Origin: an uncultured Rhodospirillales bacterium
Lineage (GTDB): Bacteria > Pseudomonadota > Alphaproteobacteria > Azospirillales > Azospirillaceae
DNA length: 64,000 nt
Reading direction: 5' to 3'
Assembly: GCA_903927615.1 (NCBI GenBank)
Contig: CAIYNU010000022.1
Coordinates: 124,001 to 188,000 of the forward strand
Shown here in pieces: positions 43,998 to 53,858 of this stretch (position 1 is its first letter; the number at the start of each line of letters is the position of its first letter). A program made the translations under genes and the position numbers. The notes beneath the pieces were generated by a model that saw only the letters and a program-made list of their open reading frames with translations, ran no database searches and had not been told where the DNA came from.

Positions 43998-45548
43998 TCA
44001 CGATGGCGCAATTTTGGGAAAGCGTAGAATAAAGCGGGCGCCACCACCGGGCGCCTCGGCAAATTGGACGTCGCCGCCGAGACCCGCTCGTGCCAGATTA
44101 TAGACGATATGCAAACCCAAACCGGTGCAGCCGTTGCCCCGGCGGGTGGTGAAGAAGGGGTCAAATATCTGGCCACGATGCTCCGGAGCCACCCCGCGGC
44201 CGTTGTCATCATAAATAAGCTGAATCGTCTTCTGGTCGAGTTCGGACACGAGAATGGTTAGATGACCGGATTCCTCTTCGTTAAATCCGTGTATGATCGA
44301 GTTCATCACAAAATTACTGAGTATCTGGGCGATGACTCCGGGATAACTATCGATCATGATGCCATTAGGGCACTCCATGGTGATTTCGTGTCGGACCTTG
44401 AGGTACGCCGGGCTCAGGCTGATCAGCACGCAGTCTAAATACTCCCGGAGTTCAAAGGTCCGGCGGACGTCACTGGTTCGATCCGCCGATACCATTTTGA
44501 AGGTTTGCACCAGATTGGCCGCCCTCACGATGTTGGTGAGCAGGAGCGAGGTGGTCTCGACGCAGGTTTTCAAAAACTCGGCTAGGTCGGACTTGCGCAA
44601 TGTGCCGCCGTTATAGGACGCATTGATGTCGTCGGTTCGGCTGGCCAGCATGGTGACGCCGGTCAGTGCCACCCCGATTGGCGTATTGATCTCGTGCGCG
44701 ACGCCTGCCACCAACCCGCCAAGCGAGGCCATTTTTTCCTGCATGACCAGGGAAGCTTGAGCATCCCGCAATCGGGCCAGCGAAACCTCGAGGTCCGCGG
44801 AACGCTGGGCCAACTCATGGGTCCGTTTCTGAACCAGTTTTTCCAGAATATCGGCGGTCATGCGCAATTTTTGTTGGTGCCGCCCGACCAGCCAGGCGCC
44901 GATGGAAAGGGCTAGCGCGACCCCCAGCGTCACCAGGATAAAGCTTAAGACTGTCGCATTGGCAGAGCCGGCGACATCATTGGCGCGCGCACGCGCGTCG
45001 GCGACGGCCGTGGCGGTAATGTCATCGAATCGCTGGGAGACCCGGTCGAACATGGCATTAAACGGGCGCAGAAAAGAGACCGCGCTGGCAAAGTCGATCT
45101 CCAGCATCGACCCCACCCATTTGACCGCACCCTCGTAGTTCTCCAGTGTGACTAGGGCCTCATTAATCCCTGGAATCTGCTGGGGGGTAGCAAATCGTTC
45201 ACGATAGTCAGCCAAATCGTCGCGCAGCCGTGCAACTTCGAGGCTTAAAGCTTCCAGTTCTTTAGGAATACTTCCTTCTTCCTTACCCACGGCTTGTAGC
45301 GTCATCAAACCATAAAGAGTTGCATTGATTTTTTGCAATCGACTGGAGATTTCCGAGATACGGACCGCGCTATCCAGGTTGCGCCCGACGATTTCGTGGG
45401 TGTCGGCCACCACGGTGTCAAAGCCGGTTCGCCCAAGCCAGATCAGCACCGCGAACCCAATCACCACGGCAACAATGGTCGCGGGAACCCACACGGTTTG
45501 CCAGACGGAACGAGGCAAACCTGAAGTGGCCTGAATGCTATCAGCCAT
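43998..45548 (-). CDS. Membrane sensor histidine kinase
   Basis: The 516-residue protein has two membrane helices (about 18-38 and 205-225) flanking a periplasmic helical sensor. A coiled stalk leads to [20 protein letters not shown], with the phospho-His, and an ATPase domain ([41 protein letters not shown]). It resembles the ZraS/NtrB-like group. Its sensor region contains [20 protein letters not shown]. No response regulator follows; the partner may be the receiver in the convergent hybrid. A secreted protein gene lies divergent. Confidence 0.9.
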   Translation of the reverse strand: MADSIQATSGLPRSVWQTVWVPATIVAVVIGFAVLIWLGRTGFDTVVADTHEIVGRNLDSAVRISEISSRLQKINATLYGLMTLQAVGKEEGSIPKELEALSLEVARLRDDLADYRERFATPQQIPGINEALVTLENYEGAVKWVGSMLEIDFASAVSFLRPFNAMFDRVSQRFDDITATAVADARARANDVAGSANATVLSFILVTLGVALALSIGAWLVGRHQQKLRMTADILEKLVQKRTHELAQRSADLEVSLARLRDAQASLVMQEKMASLGGLVAGVAHEINTPIGVALTGVTMLASRTDDINASYNGGTLRKSDLAEFLKTCVETTSLLLTNIVRAANLVQTFKMVSADRTSDVRRTFELREYLDCVLISLSPAYLKVRHEITMECPNGIMIDSYPGVIAQILSNFVMNSIIHGFNEEESGHLTILVSELDQKTIQLIYDDNGRGVAPEHRGQIFDPFFTTRRGNGCTGLGLHIVYNLARAGLGGDVQFAEAPGGGARFILRFPKIAPS

Positions 45549-45836
45549 GCCCTACCCCATCATCCGTTATCGCCTGCGCTCGGGGCCTTATCCTTACCAT
45601 TGTCCGGCGACCGAAAACAGCCTTGCCGGCCGGTGACGGTGATCCGAGCGCCAGACCCGATGGCAACCGGCGCGCCTGCACCCTCTCCAACCGATGCGAA
45701 ACCCGAAGCGCGCCCGGGACCGATGATCCCGCTCCCTTGGAGCGATACCCGCCCGATTCTTGACACCGACGCCTTGTTCGGTCAAATGTCCCAACCGGTG
45801 GGGCCAATGTCCTTGCCGATGCCCTTGTGGAGTGAC

Positions 45837-46418
45837 ATGACCGGGATGGCGCTCAATCCTTGGAACGATCTGGACGGGCGCCGACGCGGGTTCCGGAGGG
45901 CGATTCTGGCGGTGGCGGTGGCACTGCTATCGGCGATGGCCGGGCCGAGCCACGCCGAAACCACCGCTAAAGACATCCTGGTGGCAGTGCGGACGCTTGG
46001 CTTCGTGGTTCATCCACCGACCGGCACGGTTGCCCTGGCCATCGTGGTGGACCCGGCCCTAGCCCAGTCGACAACCGATTTGCAGACGGTCAACACGGTC
46101 CTTGACGGGGGCATCCCGATTGGCGCGATGGTCGTCCGTCCCGTCGCCATCGCCGTTACAGAACTGGACCGATTGGCCGATTTTCGGTTTGTGCTGGTGA
46201 TGGGCGGGGTTCAAAGCTACCGCCAGGCCATCTTTGATCGGACCCGCGGACGGGGCATCGTGACCATTTCCACCGATTTTGACTGTGTCCGGGCTGGTCT
46301 CTGCGTCCTGGGCGTCGCTGCCGAACCACGGGTTCAGGTCCTGGTCAGCCGAGCGGCGTGCATGGCGGCGGCGGTTGAGTTTCTCGTCGCCTTCCGGATG
46401 ATGATCAGCGAGATGTAG
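45837..46418 (+). CDS. Secreted YfiR-like (DUF4154-like) protein
   Basis: From ATG 45837 (GGAG four bases upstream) the protein has 193 residues and a signal peptide (AILAVAVALLSAMAGPSHAE). The mature part has alternating strands and helices and ends with IVTISTDFDCVRAGLCVLGV, then a hydrophobic helix-like end, as in YfiR-type periplasmic regulators. The similarity is loose. The frame stays open upstream to 45600, but that part is Pro-rich. It lies divergent to the sensor kinase, so a role as its periplasmic ligand binder is possible. Confidence 0.6.
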   Translation: MTGMALNPWNDLDGRRRGFRRAILAVAVALLSAMAGPSHAETTAKDILVAVRTLGFVVHPPTGTVALAIVVDPALAQSTTDLQTVNTVLDGGIPIGAMVVRPVAIAVTELDRLADFRFVLVMGGVQSYRQAIFDRTRGRGIVTISTDFDCVRAGLCVLGVAAEPRVQVLVSRAACMAAAVEFLVAFRMMISEM

Positions 46419-46428
46419 GTGTGGCGCA

Positions 46429-46452
46429 CCGGGGACGGTCGCGTCCCCCCGG
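46429..46452. terminator. Hairpin between convergent genes
   Basis: CCGGGGAC (46429-46436) pairs with GTCCCCCCGG (46443-46452) with two bulged bases and a GGTCGC loop; CTTTT follows on the plus strand. Confidence 0.45.
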
Positions 46453-46493
46453 CTTTTGGGCCCATGCCTTAACCGGCTCGGGGCCTTTGTTTT

Positions 46494-47078
46494 TTACCAG
46501 CTCCGAACCGGCCCCACATCGATATGGATAAAATCGCTATCCGGATAGTATCCGACCCCGCCCGCCCGCAGTGACAGGGCGGCACGGTGCAGGCGATTCA
46601 GGCTATAACCCGGCAAGCGCAAATCCACCGCCATGCCCTTAAGGTGATAGCTATGTCTTGCCACGCCATAATGATCGGTTTCGATCAGCATGTTGTTGGT
46701 GTGTGGCGATCGGTAGCCCGAAACCACGTGGAAAGGTCCATGGGCGCCGACCCGCTTTTGCAACGCATAAACCACGTCCAGCAAACGGGGGTCAATCCGA
46801 TGCACCGCGCCGGTGCGGTAATCGCGAAACAGCCGGTTCACGGCGTGAAGGACATCCGAGCGATAGTGCCCTTTTACCCAATAATCGGCAGTCAAATGTT
46901 CGCCGGTATGCAAGTTAAAAAAGGCCAGCCGCCGATGGAGGCCTCCGGCATGAGGCAGAGCAAAAGCGGCTGTCGGACTGATCATGGAAGCGGCAACGGC
47001 CACCGCAGTTCCAAGTCGGAGAAAGCCGCGGCGTCCGATCGGCGCACCGGAATCGGGCCGGTCATCCTCGGTCGACAT
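46494..47078 (-). CDS. DUF882/MepK-like murein endopeptidase, Tat-exported
   Basis: From ATG 47078 (GGGAGG upstream) the protein has 194 residues. IGRRGFLRLGTAV is a twin-arginine signal. The mature part has the M15-like zinc site: VSGYRSPHTNN, HSYHLKGMAVDLRLPG and DFIHIDVGPVRSW. MepK of E. coli, of this family, cuts 3-3 and 4-3 cross-links in peptidoglycan. Two paralogues here sit next to a YcbB-type transpeptidase that makes 3-3 links, a neighbourhood seen in E. coli too. This copy is near minimal size. Confidence 0.88.
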   Translation of the reverse strand: MSTEDDRPDSGAPIGRRGFLRLGTAVAVAASMISPTAAFALPHAGGLHRRLAFFNLHTGEHLTADYWVKGHYRSDVLHAVNRLFRDYRTGAVHRIDPRLLDVVYALQKRVGAHGPFHVVSGYRSPHTNNMLIETDHYGVARHSYHLKGMAVDLRLPGYSLNRLHRAALSLRAGGVGYYPDSDFIHIDVGPVRSW

Positions 47079-47203
47079 GAAACCTCCCTTCGAACGGGGT
47101 AGAGACAAACGGCGCTTTCACACCAGGCGAACGGTCAGCGGCCCCTTTTGAATCGATTTTACCTGCCGTTGTCAAGCCGGGAATCCGCCGAGAAACGCAA
47201 TTT

Positions 47204-47312
47204 GATTTTGTCAATGACTTACAGAACGTCAGCAATACTTTTAATTGTGACACGCCGATGGCCAAACCACCGACAATTCAACGGTTGCCTTGGGACGAAT
47301 ATTGACAAAATC
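47204..47312. promoter_or_regulatory. 12-bp inverted repeat upstream of the first DUF882 gene
   Basis: GATTTTGTCAAT (47204-47215) and its exact complement ATTGACAAAATC (47301-47312) are 85 bases apart in the 328-base gap between the two DUF882 genes. Each includes a TTGACA-like element. They may be promoters or regulator sites. The rest of the gap holds no gene. Confidence 0.4.
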
Positions 47313-47406
47313 GCTGCGCTTGGGCAACCGCCGCCCTGCCCGGGCCGCGCCTTTGCGGCGGTTCGTTGCTTGTTCGTCACGACCACGTCATCCCGAGGCC
47401 GCAGCG

Positions 47407-48291
47407 TTAGCCGCCGAACATCCGGGGCTTGTGACGCACCCAGAAGCCCTGGGACTGGACAGGTGCGGTGGGTACCGGATCGCGCATGGCCAACCGCACG
47501 GGCTTGTGACCCGGCACAATCATCTGCTGAGGCCTGGTCACCGCTTCGGCGAACCGGCGGCTCCGCGGTGCAACAGCGTCGGGGGCCGAAGCCGGTTCAC
47601 GAACGCCCGGCAGGGTTGTGCCATGGGGGTGCTCGGACAGTAGGGCATCCCGCCACGCCGGTGCTTCTTCGATCTCTTCCTCGCCGTCACGGGCGCCCCA
47701 GGTCCGCACCGGGCCGGTATCAACATGGATAAAGTTGCTTTGCGGATAATAACCGACGCCGCCCACCCGCAACACCAGCGCCGCTTCGTGCAGCGAAGAC
47801 AGGCCAAATCCCGGAACCCGGATATCCACCGCCTTGCCCTGCATATGCAGGCTGTGGCTGGCCACGCCGCCATGGGACGCATGCAGCCAGGCATTGGTCC
47901 TGGGTGAACGGTAGCCGCACACCACGTCAATGGCAGCGCCAGCACCGGTCAGACGGAACAGGGCATAGAGAACATCCACCAGTCGCGGGTCCATCGCATG
48001 GACCGAACCGTCGTGATGGTCGCGCAAGAAATGATTGATGGTCATCAGCGCGTCGTTAACGTAGCGACCCTGCTCCCAATAATTGATCCGAAGCCGCTCT
48101 TGGGTATTCACATTGAACAGGGAAAGCTGCCGAACCGGTGCGGTCGGGTCAAGATTTCCATAGCGGTAGGAAGCGAGCACGTCGATCGGATTCAACAGAG
48201 CAGCACCGGTTGCCGCAGCGGCGCCAGCACGAAGAAAATGGCGACGGCCGATCAGTAAATCCTTACCGGATGCAGACTTTCTTACCGTCAT
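47407..48291 (-). CDS. DUF882/MepK-like murein endopeptidase with extended C-terminus
   Basis: From ATG 48291 (GGGAGAGG upstream) the protein has 294 residues. LIGRRHFLRAGAAAATGAAL is a twin-arginine signal. The catalytic part has VVCGYRSPRTNAW, HSLHMQGKAVDIRVPG and NFIHVDTGPVRTWG. About 100 extra residues, Pro- and Arg-rich, follow the domain and differ from the shorter paralogue. It is about 45% identical to that copy by eye in the core. Role as for the other: cleavage of peptidoglycan cross-links. Confidence 0.88.
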   Translation of the reverse strand: MTVRKSASGKDLLIGRRHFLRAGAAAATGAALLNPIDVLASYRYGNLDPTAPVRQLSLFNVNTQERLRINYWEQGRYVNDALMTINHFLRDHHDGSVHAMDPRLVDVLYALFRLTGAGAAIDVVCGYRSPRTNAWLHASHGGVASHSLHMQGKAVDIRVPGFGLSSLHEAALVLRVGGVGYYPQSNFIHVDTGPVRTWGARDGEEEIEEAPAWRDALLSEHPHGTTLPGVREPASAPDAVAPRSRRFAEAVTRPQQMIVPGHKPVRLAMRDPVPTAPVQSQGFWVRHKPRMFGG

Positions 48292-48617
48292 AAAGCCTCT
48301 CCCATGGTCGGCTGCACTGCCGGCGCCGTCAACCAAACTCTGGCGCCCTGATGGCGGCGCCTCACTTATGGCGTAAGTCGTTCGTAACCCTTTAGGGCCT
48401 TATCCCATGAGCCACTGTCAAGGACAAAATTCTGGGAAAAATCACACCTTTGATTCCGGTGAGTTTTTTCGGCAACGAAGCCTGCCCGCAAACGACCGCA
48501 ATGCGGCACAACGCCGCGGTTGGCGGGGCAAATTCGACCCCGCCGCCGCTCCGATTCTCGGGGCGGCGCGGAAATTCACCGGTGATCATGAGGATGCGTC
48601 GATCTGTTACTTCGCCA
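48292..48617. other. Intergenic stretch between DUF882 and ycbB-like genes
   Basis: This 326-base gap holds a hairpin GGCGGGG (48520-48526) / CCCCGCC (48536-48542) that may end the transpeptidase transcript, and presumably the promoter of the downstream DUF882 gene. No gene is seen. Confidence 0.4.
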
Positions 48618-50411
48618 TCAACCGGCCGAGCCGACGCTTCGCGCCGCCGATTCAGCACTGCGCCGAATCGCCTGGATCACCTGGGCATCGCGACCATAGA
48701 TGTCCTCCCGGAACTGCATCACCCCCTGGGCATCGACCCAGGCGGTCCGATACAGCAGGTAGACCGGCACGGGTGTATGCAGCGCGACCAGATGGGTTTC
48801 GCCCTTCTCCAGCACTTGCTTGCGCCGCTCGGGCGGCCACTCCGGCATGTCCGCCAGCAGGAAATCGGCCAGGGCCAACGGCTTGCCGACGCGCACGCAG
48901 CCTGAGCTGAAGGTCCGCACCGCTTTGCCGAATTTCTCCCGGTGGGGCGTGTCGTGGAGGTAGACGTCGAAGTCATTCGGGATATTGAATTTGACCTGCC
49001 CCAAAGCGTTGTGCGCACCCGGCATTTGACGCAGGCGGAACCGGTTGATGTCCTCAAAAGTCAGCCAGTCGATGGCCGCGGGGTTGATCCGACCACCCGA
49101 GAACGAGCCGTCGTATAGCGCAATGTGCTGTTCCGCCAGATAGTTGGGGTTGTCGCGGAGTTTAGGCAGGATGTCTTCGCGGGCCAACTTGGTCGGTACC
49201 GACCAAGTTGGGTTCCAGATCAGCGATGTGATGGCGCTGGCGAAGATCGGCGTGCGGCGAACCTTGGTGCCGACGATGACCGGCATCACCATAACCACGG
49301 CATTGTTGTCCACGACTGTCAGGTCGAAACCGGGAATGTTGACCAGCACGTGGCGCGGCCCCAAATCATCGGGCATCCAGCGTTCGCGCTCCATGTTGGC
49401 GATGACGCTGGAGATTCGGTCCGCCACGCCGACATTCAAGGCCGCCAGCGTGGCCGGCCGCACCGTCCCGTCCGGGTCCAAGCCATGACGCGCCTGGAAC
49501 CGCTGCACCGCCGCCTTCAACGGCTGGTCGTAGACTGGCGAAACCGGCAACCGGGCATCCAGTTCGCCCGTGACCGCCAGACGCCGACGCAAGGCCCGCA
49601 CAGTGGGGTCGCTGACGCCCAACGACAGCTTGGGGCCATCGGGAACGCGAGGCCAACCGCCGGCCCGCTCAATCGCGCGCAAAGTATGCAGCGCCGCCCG
49701 CAATTGGACATAACTTGCCCGGTTGGGGGCAAGTCCCGCCAGGAACGCGGTCAGGTCAGGCGCCTTGAGCGCCGCGGCCGCCGTCTCGACCCGATCGATC
49801 GCCGGCGGAACCAACGCAAACTCCTGAGCGATCACATGCGGCGGCAACCGGCCACGATGCACATCACCGACATAGTCCATCAGCGCGTCGGTCAGCAAAA
49901 CATCCAGCTCCGCCTGACGAACCGGCTCCACAGCCCCCATCCGAGCCTGTATGGCCGCCGAATGATAGTCGGACGGCAGCAACCCGTCGGCGTCGGCCCT
50001 CTCGAACACCGTAAGCAGACTCTGCGCCGCGGGCACCAGGGCGATACCCGCCGCGCCGTTGTCGAGATGCCAGGCGGCGGCAAAACTGCGCGCCTCGTAA
50101 AACCGACGGAGCCGGGCCGCATCCGGCGACCGATGGGAATCCAAGGTCGCCAGTCCCTGGGTCAATCGTACCGAGATCGGCTCGGCCAGCACCCCGACCG
50201 GTTGAACCGCGGGCTTGGCCGGCTCCGGCGCCGGCGCAACAACCGCGGTCACCGCCGGCTCCGGAACCGCCGTCCCGGCCGGCTCCGGAACCGCGGTCGC
50301 CATCGGTTCGGTAACCGGTGGCATGGCCTGCGCTCCGGCCGGCTCCCCGCTCCCCCCCAGCATCAACCAGCAGACAAACGTCGCAACCAACAGTCGCACA
50401 AAATCACTCAT
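48618..50411 (-). CDS. YcbB-type L,D-transpeptidase
   Basis: The 597-residue protein has a signal peptide (LLVATFVCWLMLGGSGEPAG), a Pro/Ala/Glu linker with three PEPA repeats, the scaffold domain, a peptidoglycan-binding domain (AAVQRFQARHGLDPDGTVRP) and a YkuD catalytic domain ending in YLHDTPHREKFGKAVRTFSS followed by GCVRVGKP, the H..SxGCVR motif with the catalytic Cys. It forms 3-3 cross-links between diaminopimelate residues and acts in outer envelope stress. Start ATG 50411 gives the signal peptide; longer frames do not. Confidence 0.93.
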   Translation of the reverse strand: MSDFVRLLVATFVCWLMLGGSGEPAGAQAMPPVTEPMATAVPEPAGTAVPEPAVTAVVAPAPEPAKPAVQPVGVLAEPISVRLTQGLATLDSHRSPDAARLRRFYEARSFAAAWHLDNGAAGIALVPAAQSLLTVFERADADGLLPSDYHSAAIQARMGAVEPVRQAELDVLLTDALMDYVGDVHRGRLPPHVIAQEFALVPPAIDRVETAAAALKAPDLTAFLAGLAPNRASYVQLRAALHTLRAIERAGGWPRVPDGPKLSLGVSDPTVRALRRRLAVTGELDARLPVSPVYDQPLKAAVQRFQARHGLDPDGTVRPATLAALNVGVADRISSVIANMERERWMPDDLGPRHVLVNIPGFDLTVVDNNAVVMVMPVIVGTKVRRTPIFASAITSLIWNPTWSVPTKLAREDILPKLRDNPNYLAEQHIALYDGSFSGGRINPAAIDWLTFEDINRFRLRQMPGAHNALGQVKFNIPNDFDVYLHDTPHREKFGKAVRTFSSGCVRVGKPLALADFLLADMPEWPPERRKQVLEKGETHLVALHTPVPVYLLYRTAWVDAQGVMQFREDIYGRDAQVIQAIRRSAESAARSVGSAG

Positions 50412-50597
50412 CGCCCTGCCACCACAAAACCGGTGCGTCACCATACAGAACCTGCCGTCCGATCGCGCCTGGGGCAATCCCGGTTGCCCAAGATTGCGCC
50501 CTGCCGTGGCCGGTCGGCAACGTTCAGTCCGTTGTGCCGACACCAATAATCTGGCGTCACGCCGTCAACGGCGACTCGTGTGCATACTGCGGTCAGG

Positions 50598-51923
50598 TCA
50601 GGAAGGGCACTTTTCGTCGCGCATGGCTGGCATCCGGTCCGACCGTGGCAGACCGGACTCACACGTTTCGGGCGACGACGGCACCCGCACCGTCAGCATC
50701 AGCAGGAGCCCGGCCAGAAAGAAGACGAGAATGGTTGCCATGCCGGCACGCTGGCTGGCGAAGACGGCGGTTGCGGTTCCCAATGCCAGCGGGCCGAGAA
50801 AAGCCGCGGCCTTGCCCGAAAGACTGTAAAGGCCGAACATTTCAGTGATCATATCAGGAGGTGACATCCGGGCCAGCAAGGACCGGGCAGCCGCCTGAGA
50901 CGGACCAATGAAGACTCCCAGCCCCAACGACAGGGCCCAGAACCACCCTTTGTCGTGAACCAGCAGAATGCCGACACCAAAACCGAGCAGTGCCGACAGC
51001 GCGAGGATGATGGTCGGTTTGGCGCCGATACGGTCGTCAATCCAGGCGAAGCCGGCCGCCCCCACCGCCGCCGCGGTGTTGAGCGCGAGGCCGAACATCA
51101 GGATTTCCTGAAAGCTCATGCCGAAACTCCCGGCCGCGTAAATGCCGCCGAAGGCAAAGAGCGTGGCCAGGCCGTCGCGAAACAGCGCGCTGGCCACCAG
51201 CAACACCGCAACGTCCCGATACCGCCGAACCTCCCGCACGGTCCGCACCAGGGTCCGCCCGCCCTCGATCACCGCCCGACGCCAGCCGATACCGGTCGCC
51301 GGCCGGTCGGGAACCAACAGAAACAGCGGCACCGCGAACACCGCAAACCAAAGCGCCGCCAACGGCGCCACCGCTCGGATGTTCTCCAGGTCCTGAGTCC
51401 CCACCAGACCGAACAGCGGCGGGTTGGCCTTGACCAGACCGAACAGCGCCAACACCAGGCAACCGATGCCGCCCAAATAGCCGGCGGCCCAGCCCCAGCC
51501 CGAAAGCCGGCCGAAATGGTCGGGCGGCACCAGCCCCGGCAGCATGGAATTGTAAAAGACCATTGCCAATTCCCGTGCCACCACCGCCACCGCCATGGCC
51601 ACCAGGGCGAGAGGAATGGAGGACGGCGTCGGCGTGACCCAGAACAGCGTGGCCATGGCCGTCGCCGCCACCGCCGTGAACACCCCAAGCCACGGTTTGC
51701 GCCGCCCGGTGCGGTCGGCGATGGCGCCCAACAGCGGCGCCAACACCGCAATGGCGAAACCGGCGGCGGCCAGGGCCTGGCTCCACAGCACGGTGCCCTG
51801 TTCCGGCGTCGGGGCCACCGAGCGGGTGAAGTAGACGCTGAAGATGAAGGTGTCGATGACCACCGGGCCGGCGGTAATGGCCCAGTCGTAACAGCACCAG
51901 GCGAGAACGGCGCGTCGGTTCAT
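50598..51923 (-). CDS. MFS transporter, UMF1 family
   Basis: From ATG 51923 (GAAGGA upstream) the 441-residue protein has about 12 membrane helices and begins RAVLAWCCYDWAITAGPVVI, the Y-D-W-A signature of the UMF1 (Atg22-like) group. Other marks are ADRTGRRKPWLG, YNSMLPGLVPPDHFGRLSG and FIGPSQAAARSLLARMSPPD. Transport substrate is unknown in this group. The tail (about 25 residues) is charged and ends KCPS. It lies 16 bases downstream of the RNA methyltransferase stop. Confidence 0.88.
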   Translation of the reverse strand: MNRRAVLAWCCYDWAITAGPVVIDTFIFSVYFTRSVAPTPEQGTVLWSQALAAAGFAIAVLAPLLGAIADRTGRRKPWLGVFTAVAATAMATLFWVTPTPSSIPLALVAMAVAVVARELAMVFYNSMLPGLVPPDHFGRLSGWGWAAGYLGGIGCLVLALFGLVKANPPLFGLVGTQDLENIRAVAPLAALWFAVFAVPLFLLVPDRPATGIGWRRAVIEGGRTLVRTVREVRRYRDVAVLLVASALFRDGLATLFAFGGIYAAGSFGMSFQEILMFGLALNTAAAVGAAGFAWIDDRIGAKPTIILALSALLGFGVGILLVHDKGWFWALSLGLGVFIGPSQAAARSLLARMSPPDMITEMFGLYSLSGKAAAFLGPLALGTATAVFASQRAGMATILVFFLAGLLLMLTVRVPSSPETCESGLPRSDRMPAMRDEKCPS

Positions 51924-51939
51924 GGGTGATCCTTCGGCG

Positions 51940-53337
51940 TTATCCGGGATGGCGAAAAAGCGCGACCAGTTCGATATGGGCCGACCACAGGAACTGATCG
52001 ACGGCCAAGGCCGAGACCAGCCGGTACCCCCCCGCGGCCAGCCGGCGGGCATCGCGGGTGAAGGTGGCCGGATTGCAGGAAACCGCCACCACCACGGGCA
52101 CGCCCGACGCCGCCAGAGCCGCCACCTGCGCCGCCGCGCCGGCCCGGGGCGGATCGAACACCACCGCCTGATAGCCGGCCAGTTCTTCGGGCGACAACGG
52201 GTTCCGGCCCAGGTCGCGCTGCTCGGTGGACAGCCCGGGCAAACCGCGGGCAGCCGACACCAACGCCGCCAGGGCCGCGCCGTTGCCGTCGACGCAGTGA
52301 ACCCGCCGTCCGGCCACCGCCGCCAACGGTAGCGAGAAGGTGCCGCAGCCGGAAAACAGGTCAGCCACGGCACCGCCCTGGACCCCGGCCAGGACCGCCG
52401 CGGTCAGTGCCGCCTCGCCCTCGGCACTGGCCTGAAGGAAACTTCCCGGCGGCACCGCCACCGGCCGGCCGCCGAACCGGGCCAGCACCGGCCGCCGGGC
52501 CGCCACCGGTTCCGGCGGCTGCTTGGGATCGGCTTGCCACGACAGCCGGGCGAGATCCGCCGCTTCGGCCAGGTCGGCCAGGGCCTGCCGGGCGGTCAGA
52601 TCGAGCCGCGAGGGTCCGATCAGCAACAGGTCCACACCGCCCTCGAGTCGACACGCCGCCACTTCAGCCGTGGCGCCTTCGGGAAGCACCGGAACCAGGC
52701 CGCGCCGAAGCAACGGCACAAGCGCCAGCAGCTCCGGTGCCAGCACCGGACACTGTTCCAGGTCGACCAGGCGGTGGCTCAGCCGTTCGTTAAATCCGAC
52801 GGCGACGGCGCCACCCCGGCATCGCACCGAAAAGGTGACGCGGCGACGGCTGCCCGGCGAGGTCCGCACCAGCGGCACCGGCCGGTCCAGGCCAAACCCG
52901 GCACGCGCCAAAGCCGCCGTGACCTGTTCGCTTTTCCAGGCGCCATAAGCCGGGTCGCCAAGATGCTGGAGCGTGCAACCGCCGCACCGGCCGAAATGGC
53001 GGCACGCCGGCTCGACGGCATCCGGACCCCTGGCCAACCACGTCACCACTTGCCCGCGCCGGCCCTCGGCATGGGCCGGACCCAACCGGACCCGGACCCG
53101 ATCGCCGCAAACGGTCAGCGGCACGAACACCCGTTGGCCGACATTCCCGGCCCCGGTGGGGTCTGCGATGCCGTCACCACGGGCGCCGACCGCGGTGATG
53201 ACGACCTCGATCTCCACCGGCGGGCCGGATTCGGGACGGTATCTGGCCGAGCCCACGACGCATTGTTCCTTATCCAGGGCCGTTCCGGGGTCTTGACCGG
53301 TTGCCGAAGCGGCGTTCGGGCGCAGATTATCCGGCAT
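51940..53337 (-). CDS. RumA/TrmA-type RNA 5-methyluridine methyltransferase
   Basis: The 465-residue protein has a TRAM-like start (VVITAVGARGDGIAD), a [4Fe-4S] site (CRHFGRCGGCTLQHL), and the methylase domain: LFSGCGTFSLPLAAV, VVFDPPRAGA and VVAVSCNPATFTRDARRLA with the catalytic Cys. It methylates C5 of a uridine in 23S rRNA or tRNA; RlmD and RlmC are candidates. The ATG at 53337 has a weak ribosome site, and a later GTG cannot be excluded. It is divergent from the small acidic gene and upstream of the MFS gene. Confidence 0.88.
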   Translation of the reverse strand: MPDNLRPNAASATGQDPGTALDKEQCVVGSARYRPESGPPVEIEVVITAVGARGDGIADPTGAGNVGQRVFVPLTVCGDRVRVRLGPAHAEGRRGQVVTWLARGPDAVEPACRHFGRCGGCTLQHLGDPAYGAWKSEQVTAALARAGFGLDRPVPLVRTSPGSRRRVTFSVRCRGGAVAVGFNERLSHRLVDLEQCPVLAPELLALVPLLRRGLVPVLPEGATAEVAACRLEGGVDLLLIGPSRLDLTARQALADLAEAADLARLSWQADPKQPPEPVAARRPVLARFGGRPVAVPPGSFLQASAEGEAALTAAVLAGVQGGAVADLFSGCGTFSLPLAAVAGRRVHCVDGNGAALAALVSAARGLPGLSTEQRDLGRNPLSPEELAGYQAVVFDPPRAGAAAQVAALAASGVPVVVAVSCNPATFTRDARRLAAGGYRLVSALAVDQFLWSAHIELVALFRHPG

Positions 53338-53451
53338 GGGGCGTGGGCGCCATTTTTCTTCGTGAGACGGCGTTGAAGGTGTTATAGCTGGCGCCTTCTG
53401 GGGTGCCATCCGGTGCCCATCCCCGGCTCCTCCCTCGTAGCGGACCTCGCC

Positions 53452-53694
53452 ATGACCGACCAAAGTTCCGATGTCTCGGCCGACGCCATGTTCGACAAGG
53501 CCCTTGATATCGCCGAAAAGCACCTGAAGCGGGCCGTCGAAGAAGGGGGCGTGCTTGGCCCCTATGTGGCGGTCGCCATGATCGAAGCCGCGGTCAACAC
53601 CGCGGTGGACGAAACCAGCCATGAGGACGTGGTCGACATGCTGCGCGACCTCGCCAACCAGATCGAAGAAGACGCCGAAAACGAAGAGGACTGA
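53452..53694 (+). CDS. Small acidic hypothetical protein, 80 aa
   Basis: From ATG 53452 the protein has 80 residues: MFDKALDIAEKHLKRAVEEG, VAMIEAAVNTAVDETS and an acidic tail EEDAENEED. It is likely an all-helical cytosolic protein. I recognise no family with confidence. A GTG at 53413 would add 13 residues without better similarity. Confidence 0.65.
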   Translation: MTDQSSDVSADAMFDKALDIAEKHLKRAVEEGGVLGPYVAVAMIEAAVNTAVDETSHEDVVDMLRDLANQIEEDAENEED

Positions 53695-53858
53695 CGCCAA
53701 AGTCCAAAAAATCCCGGGCACCCTGAGAAAGCCGGAATTAAGCCGGTATTTTCGGGTGTCTGGGTTTTCGTGTCCGGAAAGCCGCCAGTCCCGTGTTGAC
53801 GGAGAACCCGGCCACGGACTGCACCGTGGGCCGGCAGCGTTAAGCTTACCCGGCAGCC

